Assembly (NCBI GenBank): GCA_011372855.1
Contig: DSAE01000048.1
Span: 1-42,979 of the forward strand
Direction of reading: 5' to 3'
DNA: 42,979 nt
Origin: Desulfobacteraceae bacterium
Lineage (GTDB): Bacteria > Desulfobacterota > Desulfobulbia > Desulfobulbales > Desulfobulbaceae
Position 1 is the stretch's first letter, and every line of letters begins with the position of its first letter. The notes under the pieces are model-generated. The model did not search any database and had not been told where the DNA came from. It saw only the letters and a program-made list of their open reading frames with translations. A program made the translations under genes and the position numbers. Positions 1 through 10,010 of the stretch are shown here, in pieces.

Positions 1-27
1 AACACAATCGAATAAGGGCTCTTTCTC

Positions 28-63
28 GGCATACTCTCCTCCTTTTGTTAAGAAGAGTATGCC
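28..63. repeat. Perfect 10-bp inverted repeat (GGCATACTCT / AGAGTATGCC, 16-nt spacer)
   Basis: Read directly: ggcatactct at 28-37 and its exact reverse complement agagtatgcc at 54-63. Confidence 0.7.
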
Positions 64-168
64 ACAATGACTTTCAAAAGGCAAAATAATACGTCATCGT
101 ATTTATGAAATTACTTACTTAGTCAATAGCGTCCCTGTGAAGCTTTGCGATGATGATCCGGCTTGATA

Positions 169-1230
169 TTATTTGGGCAGGGTAAAGTGAAATGACGTGC
201 CGGCGTTCTCCGAACTGTTGACCCAGATTCGCCCCCCATGGGCTTCGATGATTGTCTTGACGATGGCCAGGCCAAGGCCTGACCCGGTGGAATCCTGGCT
301 CACCCTGAAGAAGGCATCAAAAATGTGCGGCAGATGTTGTTCCGGAATACCGGTACCGTTGTCCTCTACATCTACCTGAATACTTTTTTTTCTGTCGGAC
401 AGTTCGATTCTGACCGTTCCGTTGGCATTGGTGTATTTGAGAGCGTTATCCAGAAGATTGTTCATGACCCTGCGCAGCATTTTGGGATCCGCATGGAGCA
501 TGACCGGCCCGGTTTCCGGCTGTGTCTGTTCAAAGTCGATGGAGATGTTTTTTTTATCGGCCTCGAACCGCAACGATTCAATGATTTCCTGTATTTCTTT
601 TTTCAGGTCAAAATATTCGATAATGGGTTTATATTCCTTGGCTTCTATTCTCGAGAAGTCAAGAAATTCCATGATCAGGTTTTCAACCCGGTGCAGGTTG
701 TCCTGCATCAGGATGAGATATTCCTGCTGCTTGAGGGTAAGCTTCCCGGTCTTGCCGGAAAGCAGGCGGGAAATGAGGCCGCCCGAGGTCAGAACAGGAT
801 TTTTCATGTCGTGGGCGAACATGGAAAGGATATTTTTCCGTTCCCTTTCCAGTTTTTTCATTGCGGTCACATCGCGAAAGAGTTCAACGCCGCCCAGAAA
901 CGTTCCCTGTTCATCAATCAGGGGAAAGCTTGTAACGGTAAGAACCGCACTGTCACCGTTTTTCCTGGTGATGGTGGATTCTGTTGCAACAGCTTCCTTG
1001 CGGTGGGGGATTGAAAAGTGCAGAAGGGGGCAGGCCTGAGTGTCCGATGTGCCGTGGAGAATCTCGTAATGGGATTTTCCTATGACTTCATTTCTGGAAT
1101 ATCCTGTTATTTTCTCGGCCGTGGTGTTGAAATCAACTATGATTCCTTCGACATCCACAATCGAGAACCCCACGGGAAGTTTATTTTTGATGAGTTCGTA
1201 AATTTGGGATGGATCAAGGCTTAGAGGCAT
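169..1230 (-). CDS. PAS domain sensor histidine kinase
   Basis: PAS-like N-terminus (GFSIVDVEGIIVDFNTTAEKITGYSRNEVIGKS), H-box FAHDMKNPV, N-box NNLLDNALKYT, G-boxes DNGTGIP and GSGLGLAIVK. Confidence 0.93.
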   Translation of the reverse strand: MPLSLDPSQIYELIKNKLPVGFSIVDVEGIIVDFNTTAEKITGYSRNEVIGKSHYEILHGTSDTQACPLLHFSIPHRKEAVATESTITRKNGDSAVLTVTSFPLIDEQGTFLGGVELFRDVTAMKKLERERKNILSMFAHDMKNPVLTSGGLISRLLSGKTGKLTLKQQEYLILMQDNLHRVENLIMEFLDFSRIEAKEYKPIIEYFDLKKEIQEIIESLRFEADKKNISIDFEQTQPETGPVMLHADPKMLRRVMNNLLDNALKYTNANGTVRIELSDRKKSIQVDVEDNGTGIPEQHLPHIFDAFFRVSQDSTGSGLGLAIVKTIIEAHGGRIWVNSSENAGTSFHFTLPK

Positions 1231-1338
1231 TATTCAACCTTCCGGGGTTTTTCGATGTCCGCAAAACAGCCCTGAATCACTCAAATGACACAGGCAATTT
1301 CGCAAGCCCTCAATTTCTGTACGTGTTTTCATAGTTCA

Positions 1339-1368
1339 ATTATAAGGATTCAGGCGCAGGAAAGTCAA
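1339..1368 (-). promoter_or_regulatory. Candidate sigma70 promoter for the histidine kinase at 169-1230
   Basis: Minus strand reads TTGACT - 18 nt - TATAAT, upstream of the kinase start at 1230. Confidence 0.55.
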
Positions 1369-1515
1369 TCGGGGCACATGTTGTTTTCTCCTATAATCCC
1401 GCAAGGGCACGGCAAAGGTTCCATGTGCGGGCGGTACACCGGCGCGGGAGGTGCCGGGAGAACAGCCGGGGTGGAACCTGCCTGCCGAATCGCGGGGTGC
1501 GCAGAATTTGCGCAT

Positions 1516-2931
1516 CTACCGGGATTCCCCGGAGAGGTCGGTGCCCCGGCGCAGAGTGATGAGGCTGATTTCACCGGGACAGTTAAAGCGGAGAGGGACC
1601 CCTGATGCCCCGACTCCGCGGCTTGTATACCCCACCATGCCGCGGTGCCGCCATCTGCCTGATGCGGTAAAACGAGGGGCGCGGCTGTTGGTAAAAATCG
1701 GGCCCCGGCCGGGCAGGCAGATCTGACCGCCGTGGGTGTGGCCGCAGAGGTAGAGCTGGACCTGAAAATCGGCCGCCTCCCTGTATGCTTCCGGTGAATG
1801 GGCCAGCAGTATTTTGAATTCATCGGCCGGGACGTTGCGGAGAGCCTGGCGCACGTCGTGCACTTTATAATAATGCGGATCATCGACCCCGGCAATCCAG
1901 ATCTGGGCACCGTTTTGGTGAATGTCCCAGGCTTCGTTAATGAGCATGATCAGGCCTGTTTCCTCAAAGTCCGGAGACATCTCTATACAGTCATGGTTGC
2001 CCAGAACGCCGAGAATACCGTGGCGGGATCCGACGTGGGGCAGAAGGCATCGAAGATTCCGAAGGCAGGGAGCCATGGGACCGTAGGTTTCCATGCGGAT
2101 ATCGCCGCCGATAAGGCACAGGTCGACATCGAGACTGCGAATATGGCTGACGATCCTGGCGGTCAGGCCCGGCTGGCCGTCCAGGTGAAGATCGGTGAGC
2201 AGCAGAATGCGAAAGCCGTCGAATTGCTCCGGCAGATCGGGGAAACGGAAAGTTTCCTCGACCACCTGAATATCCAGGGCGTTCCGGATGCCTTTTTTAC
2301 GGAGACCGGCCACTCGGAAAATCCAGTAATACAGTATCCGGTAGGAGAGAAAACTGGTCAGGTTGAACAACACCTGCCAGCGGGCGAGGGGAACATGGCA
2401 GGAGCGCCATGCACGGAAACGGACAGTTGACCGGACCAGCCGGGGGCAATTTTTCGGCGAGGGGCGATAGGTGATAAAGCTCCATATGGCTGCCCCCAGC
2501 AAAGCGAACGGAATGAAACAGACGAGAACGGCAAGCAGCTGCCAGAGGGCCAGATCCAGGTAGGCAGCGAAGAAACACGTGGGAAAAAACGCCTCGAAAA
2601 ACTGGTCGAGGACCACGACGTTGCTGCCGCTGCCCAAGCTGAAGCGGCGCTTGATAAAGCTTGAGAGGAGGTCGCCGGCCATGGCGAGAAGCGCCCCGAT
2701 GCCCGCCGCCCACCATGGAACATTGAGGAGCGGGAATACCGCCATACCGCCCAGGATGCTTGTCAGGATGCCCCTGACGGTTTTGTGCGGCCCGAATACC
2801 GGACGGCCGTCAAACCAGACCTTGCCCCCGTCCAGGGGCCGATCGAAACGGTCTTTCCAGATCAGACTGGCAAGCGGGGGAAGCAGGTTGACCCAGACGA
2901 CGAACGCCGTCAGTTGAAGAACAATATGCAC
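1516..2931 (-). CDS. Fusion protein: CarS-like (CDP-archaeol synthase family) membrane domain plus calcineurin-like metallophosphoesterase (YkuE/LpxG-like)
   Basis: N-terminal half has CarS-type motifs (RPLDGGKVWFDGRPVFGPHKTVRGI, GDLLSSFIKRR, LDQ). C-terminal half has metallophosphoesterase motifs (LLTDLHLD, GGDI, LGNHD, LAHSPE, GHTHGGQI). Single uninterrupted ORF. Confidence 0.8.
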   Translation of the reverse strand: MHIVLQLTAFVVWVNLLPPLASLIWKDRFDRPLDGGKVWFDGRPVFGPHKTVRGILTSILGGMAVFPLLNVPWWAAGIGALLAMAGDLLSSFIKRRFSLGSGSNVVVLDQFFEAFFPTCFFAAYLDLALWQLLAVLVCFIPFALLGAAIWSFITYRPSPKNCPRLVRSTVRFRAWRSCHVPLARWQVLFNLTSFLSYRILYYWIFRVAGLRKKGIRNALDIQVVEETFRFPDLPEQFDGFRILLLTDLHLDGQPGLTARIVSHIRSLDVDLCLIGGDIRMETYGPMAPCLRNLRCLLPHVGSRHGILGVLGNHDCIEMSPDFEETGLIMLINEAWDIHQNGAQIWIAGVDDPHYYKVHDVRQALRNVPADEFKILLAHSPEAYREAADFQVQLYLCGHTHGGQICLPGRGPIFTNSRAPRFTASGRWRHRGMVGYTSRGVGASGVPLRFNCPGEISLITLRRGTDLSGESR

Positions 2932-3145
2932 CGGTTCCTCACTTGATCAGGGTTGTACCAAGGTTATGATCTCCATCGAAACGGCTGCGGATAAAATTGC
3001 CCCCGGTCCTGGAACTACCGGGAAGACTACTGCATTCAGGCCGGTTGGAGGCAGCCTCACTGTCGATTCCTTGCAACCACTTGAGACGGGGAAATACATG
3101 GTGTCCGAAACCCGGGGGGCGGCCGGGAATGGATCAGGTGTTCCG

Positions 3146-6100
3146 TCAATGGATTGTTTTCCGGTCGTAGCCGCCGTAGCCTTTCTTCCGGTTATTGGTG
3201 ATTTCCGGTTCCTTCGTGCGAACGACAAGCGCCGGATAGCCAAGGGTGGTATCGACCTGGCGAAAAAATTCCGTGGAAGGCCTGATCTTCAGGTCTTTCA
3301 GTATCTCGACGTCGACCTCGCCCCGGCCGTCAAATTGCAGGGTCAGGCGCACCGGACAGGTGCCGTGGTGGTTGTACAGCATTTCCTTGAGCTGCTCCAG
3401 GTGGTGCCGGGACGTCTGCAGGGCCCGCACGTGGATAATCACTTCCCGGGTATACTTTTCCAGGGCGTCGGGCAGCAGTTCAATGGATTCGGCAATGATC
3501 TTGGCCCCGCGCTCGCCGTGCTGCACCCGGCCGAGGACGACAACCGGCTCCTCCGTGTCGAGCAGGTGGGAGCAAAGGGCAAAGACGCCGGGGAAGATGA
3601 TGATTTCGACGCTCGAGGTCATGTCTTCGAGCACGGCAAAGGCCATCCGTTCGCCGTTTTTTGACTTGAGTTCCCGATAATTCTGGATAAGGCCGCCCAG
3701 CCGGACAGCCTGTCCCTCGTTGCATTGGTCGAGCCGTTCAATGTCCGTGTCGGCCACGATCCGCAGATCCTTGATGATCCCTTCCAGCGGGTGCCCGGTC
3801 AGGAAGAAGCCGAGGGTTTCCTTTTCCAGGGAGAGTTTTTTCAATTTCGGCCATTCGGGGATATCGGGGAGTTCCACATCGCCTGGAGAAAAACCCTCCT
3901 CACCGGTGCCGAGGGCAAACAGGCTCATCTGGCCGCTCAGCCTGTCCCGCTGGGCCGCCTTTGCTTTCTCCAGCGCCTCGTCCAACGCCATCATGAGCTG
4001 GGACCGGCGGCAGTTCATGGAATCGAAGGCGCCGGCCTTGATCAGGCTCTCTATGACCTTGCGGTTGACGCGGCTGGCATCGATGCGGTTGCAGAAGTCG
4101 CTCAGGGACGTGTACTGGCCGTTGCTTTCCCGCTCCTCGATGATGGAAGCCAGGGTCGAGGCACCGACGTTTTTCACTGCGGCCAGGCCGAAGCGGATGC
4201 GGTCGTTGACGACCGTGAAATCCTGAAACGATTCGTTGATGTCCGGCGGCAGCACGGCGATGTTGTGCTGCCTGCATTCATTGATGTATTTGACGACCTT
4301 GTCGGTATTGTCTTTGTCGCAGGAAAGCAGGGCCGCCATGTACTGGGCGGGGTAGTGCGCCTTCAGGTAGGCGGTCTGGTAGGAGACCAGGGCGTAGGCG
4401 GCGCTGTGGGACTTGTTGAAGCCGTAGCCCGCGAATTTGGCCATGAGGTCGAAGATAGAGGTCGCCTTCTTCTCGGGGATGCCGTTGCGCAGCGCCCCGG
4501 CCATGAATTTTTCCCGCTCCTTTTCCATGACCTCGGGAATCTTCTTGCCCATGGCCCTGCGCAGGATGTCGGCGTCACCGAGGCTGTAGCCGGCCAGGAC
4601 ATTGGCTATTTTCATGACCTGCTCCTGGTAGACGATGACGCCGTACGTTTCCTCCAGGATCTCCTTGAGCTGCGGAAGCGGGTACTCGGGCGGCCGGCGT
4701 CCGTGCTTGGTTTCGACAAAGGTGTCCACCATGCCGCTGTCCAGCGGGCCGGGCCGATAGAGGGCCACCAGCGCGATGAGGTCGGTGAACAGCTCCGGCT
4801 GCATTTTCTTGAGCAGGTTGCGCATGCCGTCGCTTTCGAGCTGAAAGACGCCGAGACTGTCTGCCCGGCACAGCAGGTCGTAGGTCCTGGGGTCATCCAT
4901 GGGAATGGCGTCCAGCTGAATGTCCGCACCGATGTCCTGACGGATGAGCTTCAGGGCACGGTCGATGACGGTCAGTGTTTTGAGGCCGAGAAAATCGAAT
5001 TTGATCAATCCGGTTTTTTCGGTGTACTTCATGTCGTACTGGGTCAGCACCTCTCTGTTCTGCCCGATGCAGAGCGGCAGGTAGTCGATCATCGGCGTCG
5101 GGGAGATGACCACCCCGGCCGCGTGGATGGTCTTATGGCGGCTCAGGCCTTCCAGGGTCCGGGCGATTTTCAGCAGCTGCCCGATGTCATCCTCCTTCAT
5201 GGCTTCGCGCAGGCGCGGCTCCTTGTCAATGGCCATGTCGAGGGTGATTTTCAGCTCTTCCGGAACGAGCTTGGCGATGCGGTCGACCTTGGGCAGCGGT
5301 ATTTCGAGCACCCGCCCGACGTCGCGGATGGCGGCCCTGGCCTTCATCGAACCGTAGGCGACGATCTGGGCGACATATTCATCGCCGCCGTACTTCGTCC
5401 GGACATAGCTGATGACTTCATCCCGGCGGTCTTTGCAGAAATCGACGTCAAAGTCGGGCATGGACATGCGCTCGACATTGAGAAACCGTTCGAACAGCAG
5501 CCCGTAGGGGATGGGATCGATATCGGTGATCTGCATGCAGTAGGCGGCCAGGCTGCCGGCCCCCGAGCCGCGCCCGGGCCCGACCGGTATCTGCTGTTCC
5601 TTTGCCCAGTTGATGAAATCGGCGACAATCAGGAAGTAGCCGGCGAAACCCATTTTCTGGATAATGTCGATTTCCAGGGTCAGGCGGTCGCGGTAGACCT
5701 GCCGGTCGCCGGGGTTGAGGGCGCCGAGTTGCTGTTTATGCGCCAGTCTGCGGGCCAGTCCCTCCTCGCAGGTCTTGGCGAACAGTGATTCCAGCGTTTC
5801 CCCCGCGGGAATGGGGAAATTGGGAAAGTAGTGTCGGCCGAATTCCAGCTCCAGGTTGCAGCGGTCGGCAACCTCGAGGGTGTTGGCCAGGGCCTCGGGG
5901 CAGTAGTTGAACTGCCGCGCCATATCCGCCGGCGATTTGAAATAGAGTTCGTCCGTTGAAAAGCGGAACCGTCTGGTGTCCGAGATGGTTTTGCCGGTCT
6001 GGATGCAGAGGAGCACCTCGTGGGCAAAGGATTCATCCCGGTTCAGGTAATGGCAGTCGTTGGTGCCGACGACCTTGATGCCCAGTTCCTTGCCCAGTTC

Positions 6101-6682
6101 GAGAAGGCCCTGGTTGACAATTTTCTGCTCGGCAATGCCGTTTTCCTGGAGTTCGAGATAGAGCCGGTCGCCGAAAATCCCGCGAAGTTCCAGGGCTTTT
6201 TTCGCGGCTCCTTCCCGGTCGTTATGGGCCAGCCGCCAGGGGATTTCGCCATGCAGGCAGGCGGTCAGGACGATCAGTCCCTCCTGATGTTCGGCGAGCA
6301 GCTGATAGTCGATGCGGGGCCGGTAATAAAAGCCCTCGGTCTGGGCGGCCGAGGCCAGCTTCAGCAGGTTGCGGTAGCCGGTCGAGTTCATGGCCAGCAG
6401 AACAATATGGAAATTATGGCCGGCGTTCTGGTCCTTTTTGAACCTGCTTTTGGCCGCCACGTAAAATTCGCAGCCGATAATCGGCTTGATGCCGGCTTTT
6501 CTGGCCTTGTCATAAAATTCAAGGGCACCGAACATGGCTCCATGGTCGGTCAGCGCCACGGCGCCCATATTGAACTCCCGGCAGCGGGCAAGCAGGTCGT
6601 CTATGCGAATGGCGCCGTCAAGCATGGAATAGTGGGAATGCACATGAAGGTGCACCATCGGCGCGGCGGTCGGTTCAGTCAT
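3146..6682 (-). CDS. dnaE: DNA polymerase III subunit alpha
   Basis: PHP N-terminus (FVHLHVHSHYSMLDGAI-like), GPGRGSGAGSLAAYC, PDFDVDFCKDRRDEVI, GYGFNKSHSAAYALVSYQTAYLKAHYP. Start taken at MTEPTAAP within the ORF that begins at 6703. Confidence 0.97.
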   Translation of the reverse strand: MTEPTAAPMVHLHVHSHYSMLDGAIRIDDLLARCREFNMGAVALTDHGAMFGALEFYDKARKAGIKPIIGCEFYVAAKSRFKKDQNAGHNFHIVLLAMNSTGYRNLLKLASAAQTEGFYYRPRIDYQLLAEHQEGLIVLTACLHGEIPWRLAHNDREGAAKKALELRGIFGDRLYLELQENGIAEQKIVNQGLLELGKELGIKVVGTNDCHYLNRDESFAHEVLLCIQTGKTISDTRRFRFSTDELYFKSPADMARQFNYCPEALANTLEVADRCNLELEFGRHYFPNFPIPAGETLESLFAKTCEEGLARRLAHKQQLGALNPGDRQVYRDRLTLEIDIIQKMGFAGYFLIVADFINWAKEQQIPVGPGRGSGAGSLAAYCMQITDIDPIPYGLLFERFLNVERMSMPDFDVDFCKDRRDEVISYVRTKYGGDEYVAQIVAYGSMKARAAIRDVGRVLEIPLPKVDRIAKLVPEELKITLDMAIDKEPRLREAMKEDDIGQLLKIARTLEGLSRHKTIHAAGVVISPTPMIDYLPLCIGQNREVLTQYDMKYTEKTGLIKFDFLGLKTLTVIDRALKLIRQDIGADIQLDAIPMDDPRTYDLLCRADSLGVFQLESDGMRNLLKKMQPELFTDLIALVALYRPGPLDSGMVDTFVETKHGRRPPEYPLPQLKEILEETYGVIVYQEQVMKIANVLAGYSLGDADILRRAMGKKIPEVMEKEREKFMAGALRNGIPEKKATSIFDLMAKFAGYGFNKSHSAAYALVSYQTAYLKAHYPAQYMAALLSCDKDNTDKVVKYINECRQHNIAVLPPDINESFQDFTVVNDRIRFGLAAVKNVGASTLASIIEERESNGQYTSLSDFCNRIDASRVNRKVIESLIKAGAFDSMNCRRSQLMMALDEALEKAKAAQRDRLSGQMSLFALGTGEEGFSPGDVELPDIPEWPKLKKLSLEKETLGFFLTGHPLEGIIKDLRIVADTDIERLDQCNEGQAVRLGGLIQNYRELKSKNGERMAFAVLEDMTSSVEIIIFPGVFALCSHLLDTEEPVVVLGRVQHGERGAKIIAESIELLPDALEKYTREVIIHVRALQTSRHHLEQLKEMLYNHHGTCPVRLTLQFDGRGEVDVEILKDLKIRPSTEFFRQVDTTLGYPALVVRTKEPEITNNRKKGYGGYDRKTIH

Positions 6683-6718
6683 TGTTCTCGGTCTGTGTCG
6701 CAAGGGTTGCGGAAAGGT

Positions 6719-7675
6719 TCATTGCGCCAGCCCCCGGGTCCCTTCCAGCAGGGCCTCATCGAGGTTGGCGCCCTGCAGGTCGGCCCCCGTCAGATCAGCC
6801 TGGATCAGGTTGGCGCCCTTGAGATTGGCGTTTCTGAGATTGCAGTTGCGCAGGTCAGCGCCGGGCAGATTGGCATAGGACAGGTCGGCGCCGGAAAGAT
6901 TGGCGCCCTGCAGGTCGGCCCGTCTCAGGTTCGCCATGCTGAGGTCGGCGCCGGCAAGGTTGGCGCCCTGGAGCCTGGCCCCGACCAAGTCGGCCTTTTT
7001 GAGGTTTGTGCCGGCGAGATTGCAGCCGGGGCAGTCCCTGGCCATCCATTTGACGGTCGATTTCAGCTCGCCTTCGGAGGCGCCCGCCGGCTGCTTTTCC
7101 TCGGTGAGCACGGGTCCGTCCCCGGGGGAGAGGGTCGGAGCGCGGTCCTCTTCGGCGGGCCGGCTTGAGGCGGTCTGCGGCTCCACCGGTGAACGCCGGA
7201 TGCTTTTCCGCTCTTTTTTCGGCAGGGCGACGTATTGCTTCTTGTGGTCGCCGGGGAAGAAGTCGGCCTTGAAGTCGATGACCCCGGCCGAGTTGGCCAG
7301 ATAGTACCGCTGATCGTCGGCATACATCGCAAAGCAGCGCAGATCGCCGCGCCAGCCCCATTTGAGCCGCATACAGAGTTCTCCGGTATCGGCCACGTCC
7401 CACCTTCCGTTATCCCTGTTGCCGGCGATATCGTGCCCGAACAGGGTGCCGGAAGGGTCGTAGTAGTAATAGGTTTCTTCAGTGAAGGATCGGAGAAAGA
7501 GGGTGTTGGATTCGACAAGCTCGAGCACCTCGGTTGGTTCCATCAGCCTGGCATTCCTTTTCCGTTCGATCTGCTTGACGGTGAGCGGACCGCAGGACGT
7601 CAGGAGCAGAAGGGTCAAGAGAACCGCGCCGGCGCTGCAATAGATGGCCCGACGTTCAAATCTACGATGATTCAT
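6719..7675 (-). CDS. Pentapeptide-repeat lipoprotein
   Basis: Signal with lipobox (LLLLLTSC), then C-terminal A(D/N)LXX repeats (GANLAGADLSMANLRRADLQGANLSGADLSYANL...). Confidence 0.85.
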   Translation of the reverse strand: MNHRRFERRAIYCSAGAVLLTLLLLTSCGPLTVKQIERKRNARLMEPTEVLELVESNTLFLRSFTEETYYYYDPSGTLFGHDIAGNRDNGRWDVADTGELCMRLKWGWRGDLRCFAMYADDQRYYLANSAGVIDFKADFFPGDHKKQYVALPKKERKSIRRSPVEPQTASSRPAEEDRAPTLSPGDGPVLTEEKQPAGASEGELKSTVKWMARDCPGCNLAGTNLKKADLVGARLQGANLAGADLSMANLRRADLQGANLSGADLSYANLPGADLRNCNLRNANLKGANLIQADLTGADLQGANLDEALLEGTRGLAQ

Positions 7676-7801
7676 TTGTTAAATCAAGGGGTTGTCAGTG
7701 TCTGGGGATGTCTTGTTTTCGGCGCATTGTAGCACGAACAGAACAAGATTCATATATCCTTTTTCCCGGTCGGCCGGCGGACGGCTGTCCCGCGATCCTT
7801 C

Positions 7802-8623
7802 TTAATCCAGTCCCTCAAAAAGTTTCATTTCCCCGATATTGCGCAGGGAAAGCCAGAGGTCATTTTCACTGTGCGGTTCCAGGGTGATGAGCGGCGATAT
7901 CCGTTGACGGCGGAGAAAATCAAAAAATTCCTTGAAGTTGAATATTCCCAGGCCGATGGCGATATGCTCGTCCCGCCGGCCTCTGTTGTCATGGAGGTGG
8001 ACCTGACGGAGACGGGGAAGCAGCGCATCCGTCCAGGTCTGCCAGGAAGATCCGGCATAGGCCGTCAGATGACCGACGTCGAGACAGAAACCGGGTCCGT
8101 GAGACTGCAGCCGTTCGAACAGCAGTTGATGGACGCGGGGTTCGGTTTCATAGGTGTTTTCAAACATGACCGGCGTGTTGTTCCGCCGGGCGATTTCCAG
8201 GAGCCCGGTCCAGGTTTCCTCCGAAATACGCAGCCATTCCTCGAACTTGTACGAGTGTTTGTTGTCATCATAGCCGAGATGACAGACAATCGAGCGGGGC
8301 TGGAAAATTGCGCTCAACGCAAAGGCTCGGTGCAATTTTTCCCGTGTCACCGCCAGTATTTTCGGATCCAGGCCGCCCGGCGCCAGGTCAAAGAACGGGG
8401 CATGGAGCGTGCACTGGAGCCCCGCGGCCCGCAGCGAATCGGCAGTCGCCTGAAATTCATTCTCTCCGGTGGTCCACAGACAGTCGCCTTCCAGGCTGAT
8501 CTCCGGGCGGAACCTGTTGTTGATGAACAGGTCCAGCAACCCCTGGCGCAACAGTCCGAAAGGGGCGTTGATGAAGCATCGGTTGATGATGTGGGCATAT
8601 GTTTCAGCGGGGTTGTCGTTCAT
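7802..8623 (-). CDS. AP-endonuclease-2/xylose-isomerase-like TIM barrel protein; possibly a CbiR-type cobamide remodeling phosphodiesterase
   Basis: TIM-barrel family motifs: CTLHAPFFDL, ENTYE, GFCLDVGHLTAY, VHLHDNRGRRDEHIAIGLGIFNF. The CbiR assignment is by recollection of the family and is not certain. Confidence 0.7.
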   Translation of the reverse strand: MNDNPAETYAHIINRCFINAPFGLLRQGLLDLFINNRFRPEISLEGDCLWTTGENEFQATADSLRAAGLQCTLHAPFFDLAPGGLDPKILAVTREKLHRAFALSAIFQPRSIVCHLGYDDNKHSYKFEEWLRISEETWTGLLEIARRNNTPVMFENTYETEPRVHQLLFERLQSHGPGFCLDVGHLTAYAGSSWQTWTDALLPRLRQVHLHDNRGRRDEHIAIGLGIFNFKEFFDFLRRQRISPLITLEPHSENDLWLSLRNIGEMKLFEGLD

Positions 8624-8690
8624 GTGCTTCCCGGGGTCCGGAAGGATGCAGCCGGCCCGTCATGTCTTTGCCGGCGGCGAGTGCGGTCCG

Positions 8691-10010
8691 TCAATTCAGG
8701 CACTGCCAGATCATATCATCGGTTTCCAGGGCGAAAAAAGTTTTCATGACCTGGAATAGGTGCCAGCCGTCATCCCGCCCGGCGAGTTCCCTGATCGAAT
8801 GCATCGCCAGGGTGGCAATGCCGACGTCCACGGTCTGCACCCCTATCTCTCCCGCGGTTACCGGGCCCAGGGTCGAACCGCCGGCCAGGTCGCTGCGCAT
8901 GACAAACTCCTGCACAGGCACACCGGCCCTGCCGGACAGTATCCTGAAAAAGGAGGCGGACCTGCTTGTTGTGGCGTAGCGGTGGTTGGCACTGTATTTG
9001 ATAACCGGGCCGCCGTTCATCGCCGGGAGGTGCCCCTTGTCATGGCGGTCGGCGAAATTGGGATGCACGGCATGGGCATTGTCCGCCGAGATGAACAGCG
9101 ACCGGCTGACGCAGCGGTGCCTCCTTTCGTGGTCAGGGATCAGCCGCTCCAGTACGGACCGGAGAAAAGGGCCCCGGGCGCCGCCGGAGGACAGGCTACC
9201 GATCTCTTCATGGTCGTTGAGGACGACCAGACAGTTGCGGTCGCTTTCCGCTTCGATCAACCCACGGATCAGGGTGTAGCAGGAGAGCAGGTTGTCAAGC
9301 CGCGCCCCGGTTATGAACTCGTTGTCAAGGCCGAGACGCGAGGGGGGCTGCCAGTCGTACAGGAACAGTTCATGGCCGAGGATCTCCGGCCCGGTGATCC
9401 CTTCATGCTCGCGGATCAGCTGCTGCGCAAGAATACCCCTCCAGTCGGGGGGTTCCTCGCCGGTGGCCAGTCCCAGGACCGGCATCATGTCGGTCTGCCG
9501 GTTGACCGGTTTCCGGTCATTGGCCTCCTTGTCCAGGTGGATTGCCAGGCTGGGAATAACGGCCACCGGCCTGCCGAAATCGATGAGGGTGTTGTGGACC
9601 AGGCCGTCGGGAGCTCGCCAGGTAAGCATTCCGGCCATGGAGAGATCACGGTCGAACCAGGGCGTAAGCAGGGCGCCGCCGTAGGTCTCGACCCCAAGCT
9701 GGAGGAGAGAACTGTTGACCTGGACGGGGCTGGGTTTGATTTTCAGGGCCGGGCTGTCCGTGTGCGCGCCCGCCAGGCGCAGGATCGTGTCGTTGAGCCC
9801 CTCGCCGCTGAGCCGGAAGGCGATGAGGCTGGAATCATTGCTGCCGACAAAGTAGCCGCCGGGAGACAGGGGGCCCCAATTCTGCTGATAACGGAGTTCG
9901 CGAAAACCCCGGGCCCGAAGAAGATCTGAAATGTTTCTGGCGGCGTGAAAGGCGGTCGGTGAGGAACCGATGAAACCGAGAAGATTGTCGATGAATTCCG
10001 ATTGCTTCAT
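8691..10010 (-). CDS. M18 family aminopeptidase
   Basis: SPTAFHA, GAHTDSPALKIKP, NDHEEIGS, SADNAHAVHPNF, GGSTLGP. Start set at MKQSEFIDN, preceded on the minus strand by AGGAGACATC. Confidence 0.93.
   Translation of the reverse strand: MKQSEFIDNLLGFIGSSPTAFHAARNISDLLRARGFRELRYQQNWGPLSPGGYFVGSNDSSLIAFRLSGEGLNDTILRLAGAHTDSPALKIKPSPVQVNSSLLQLGVETYGGALLTPWFDRDLSMAGMLTWRAPDGLVHNTLIDFGRPVAVIPSLAIHLDKEANDRKPVNRQTDMMPVLGLATGEEPPDWRGILAQQLIREHEGITGPEILGHELFLYDWQPPSRLGLDNEFITGARLDNLLSCYTLIRGLIEAESDRNCLVVLNDHEEIGSLSSGGARGPFLRSVLERLIPDHERRHRCVSRSLFISADNAHAVHPNFADRHDKGHLPAMNGGPVIKYSANHRYATTSRSASFFRILSGRAGVPVQEFVMRSDLAGGSTLGPVTAGEIGVQTVDVGIATLAMHSIRELAGRDDGWHLFQVMKTFFALETDDMIWQCLN

Noticed and set aside
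2947-3243. 98-aa minus-strand ORF overlapping the dnaE end
   Set aside because: The part beyond the dnaE stop is hydrophobic and looks superficially protein-like, but there is no supported family or clear start.
3725-5788. 687-aa plus-strand ORF
   Set aside because: Entirely antisense to dnaE, which has clear family motifs; typical GC-rich shadow ORF.
6719-7050. Short periodic DNA repeat (GGCGCCCTGCAGGTCGGC...)
   Set aside because: Explained by the pentapeptide-repeat coding sequence; not a CRISPR or satellite array.
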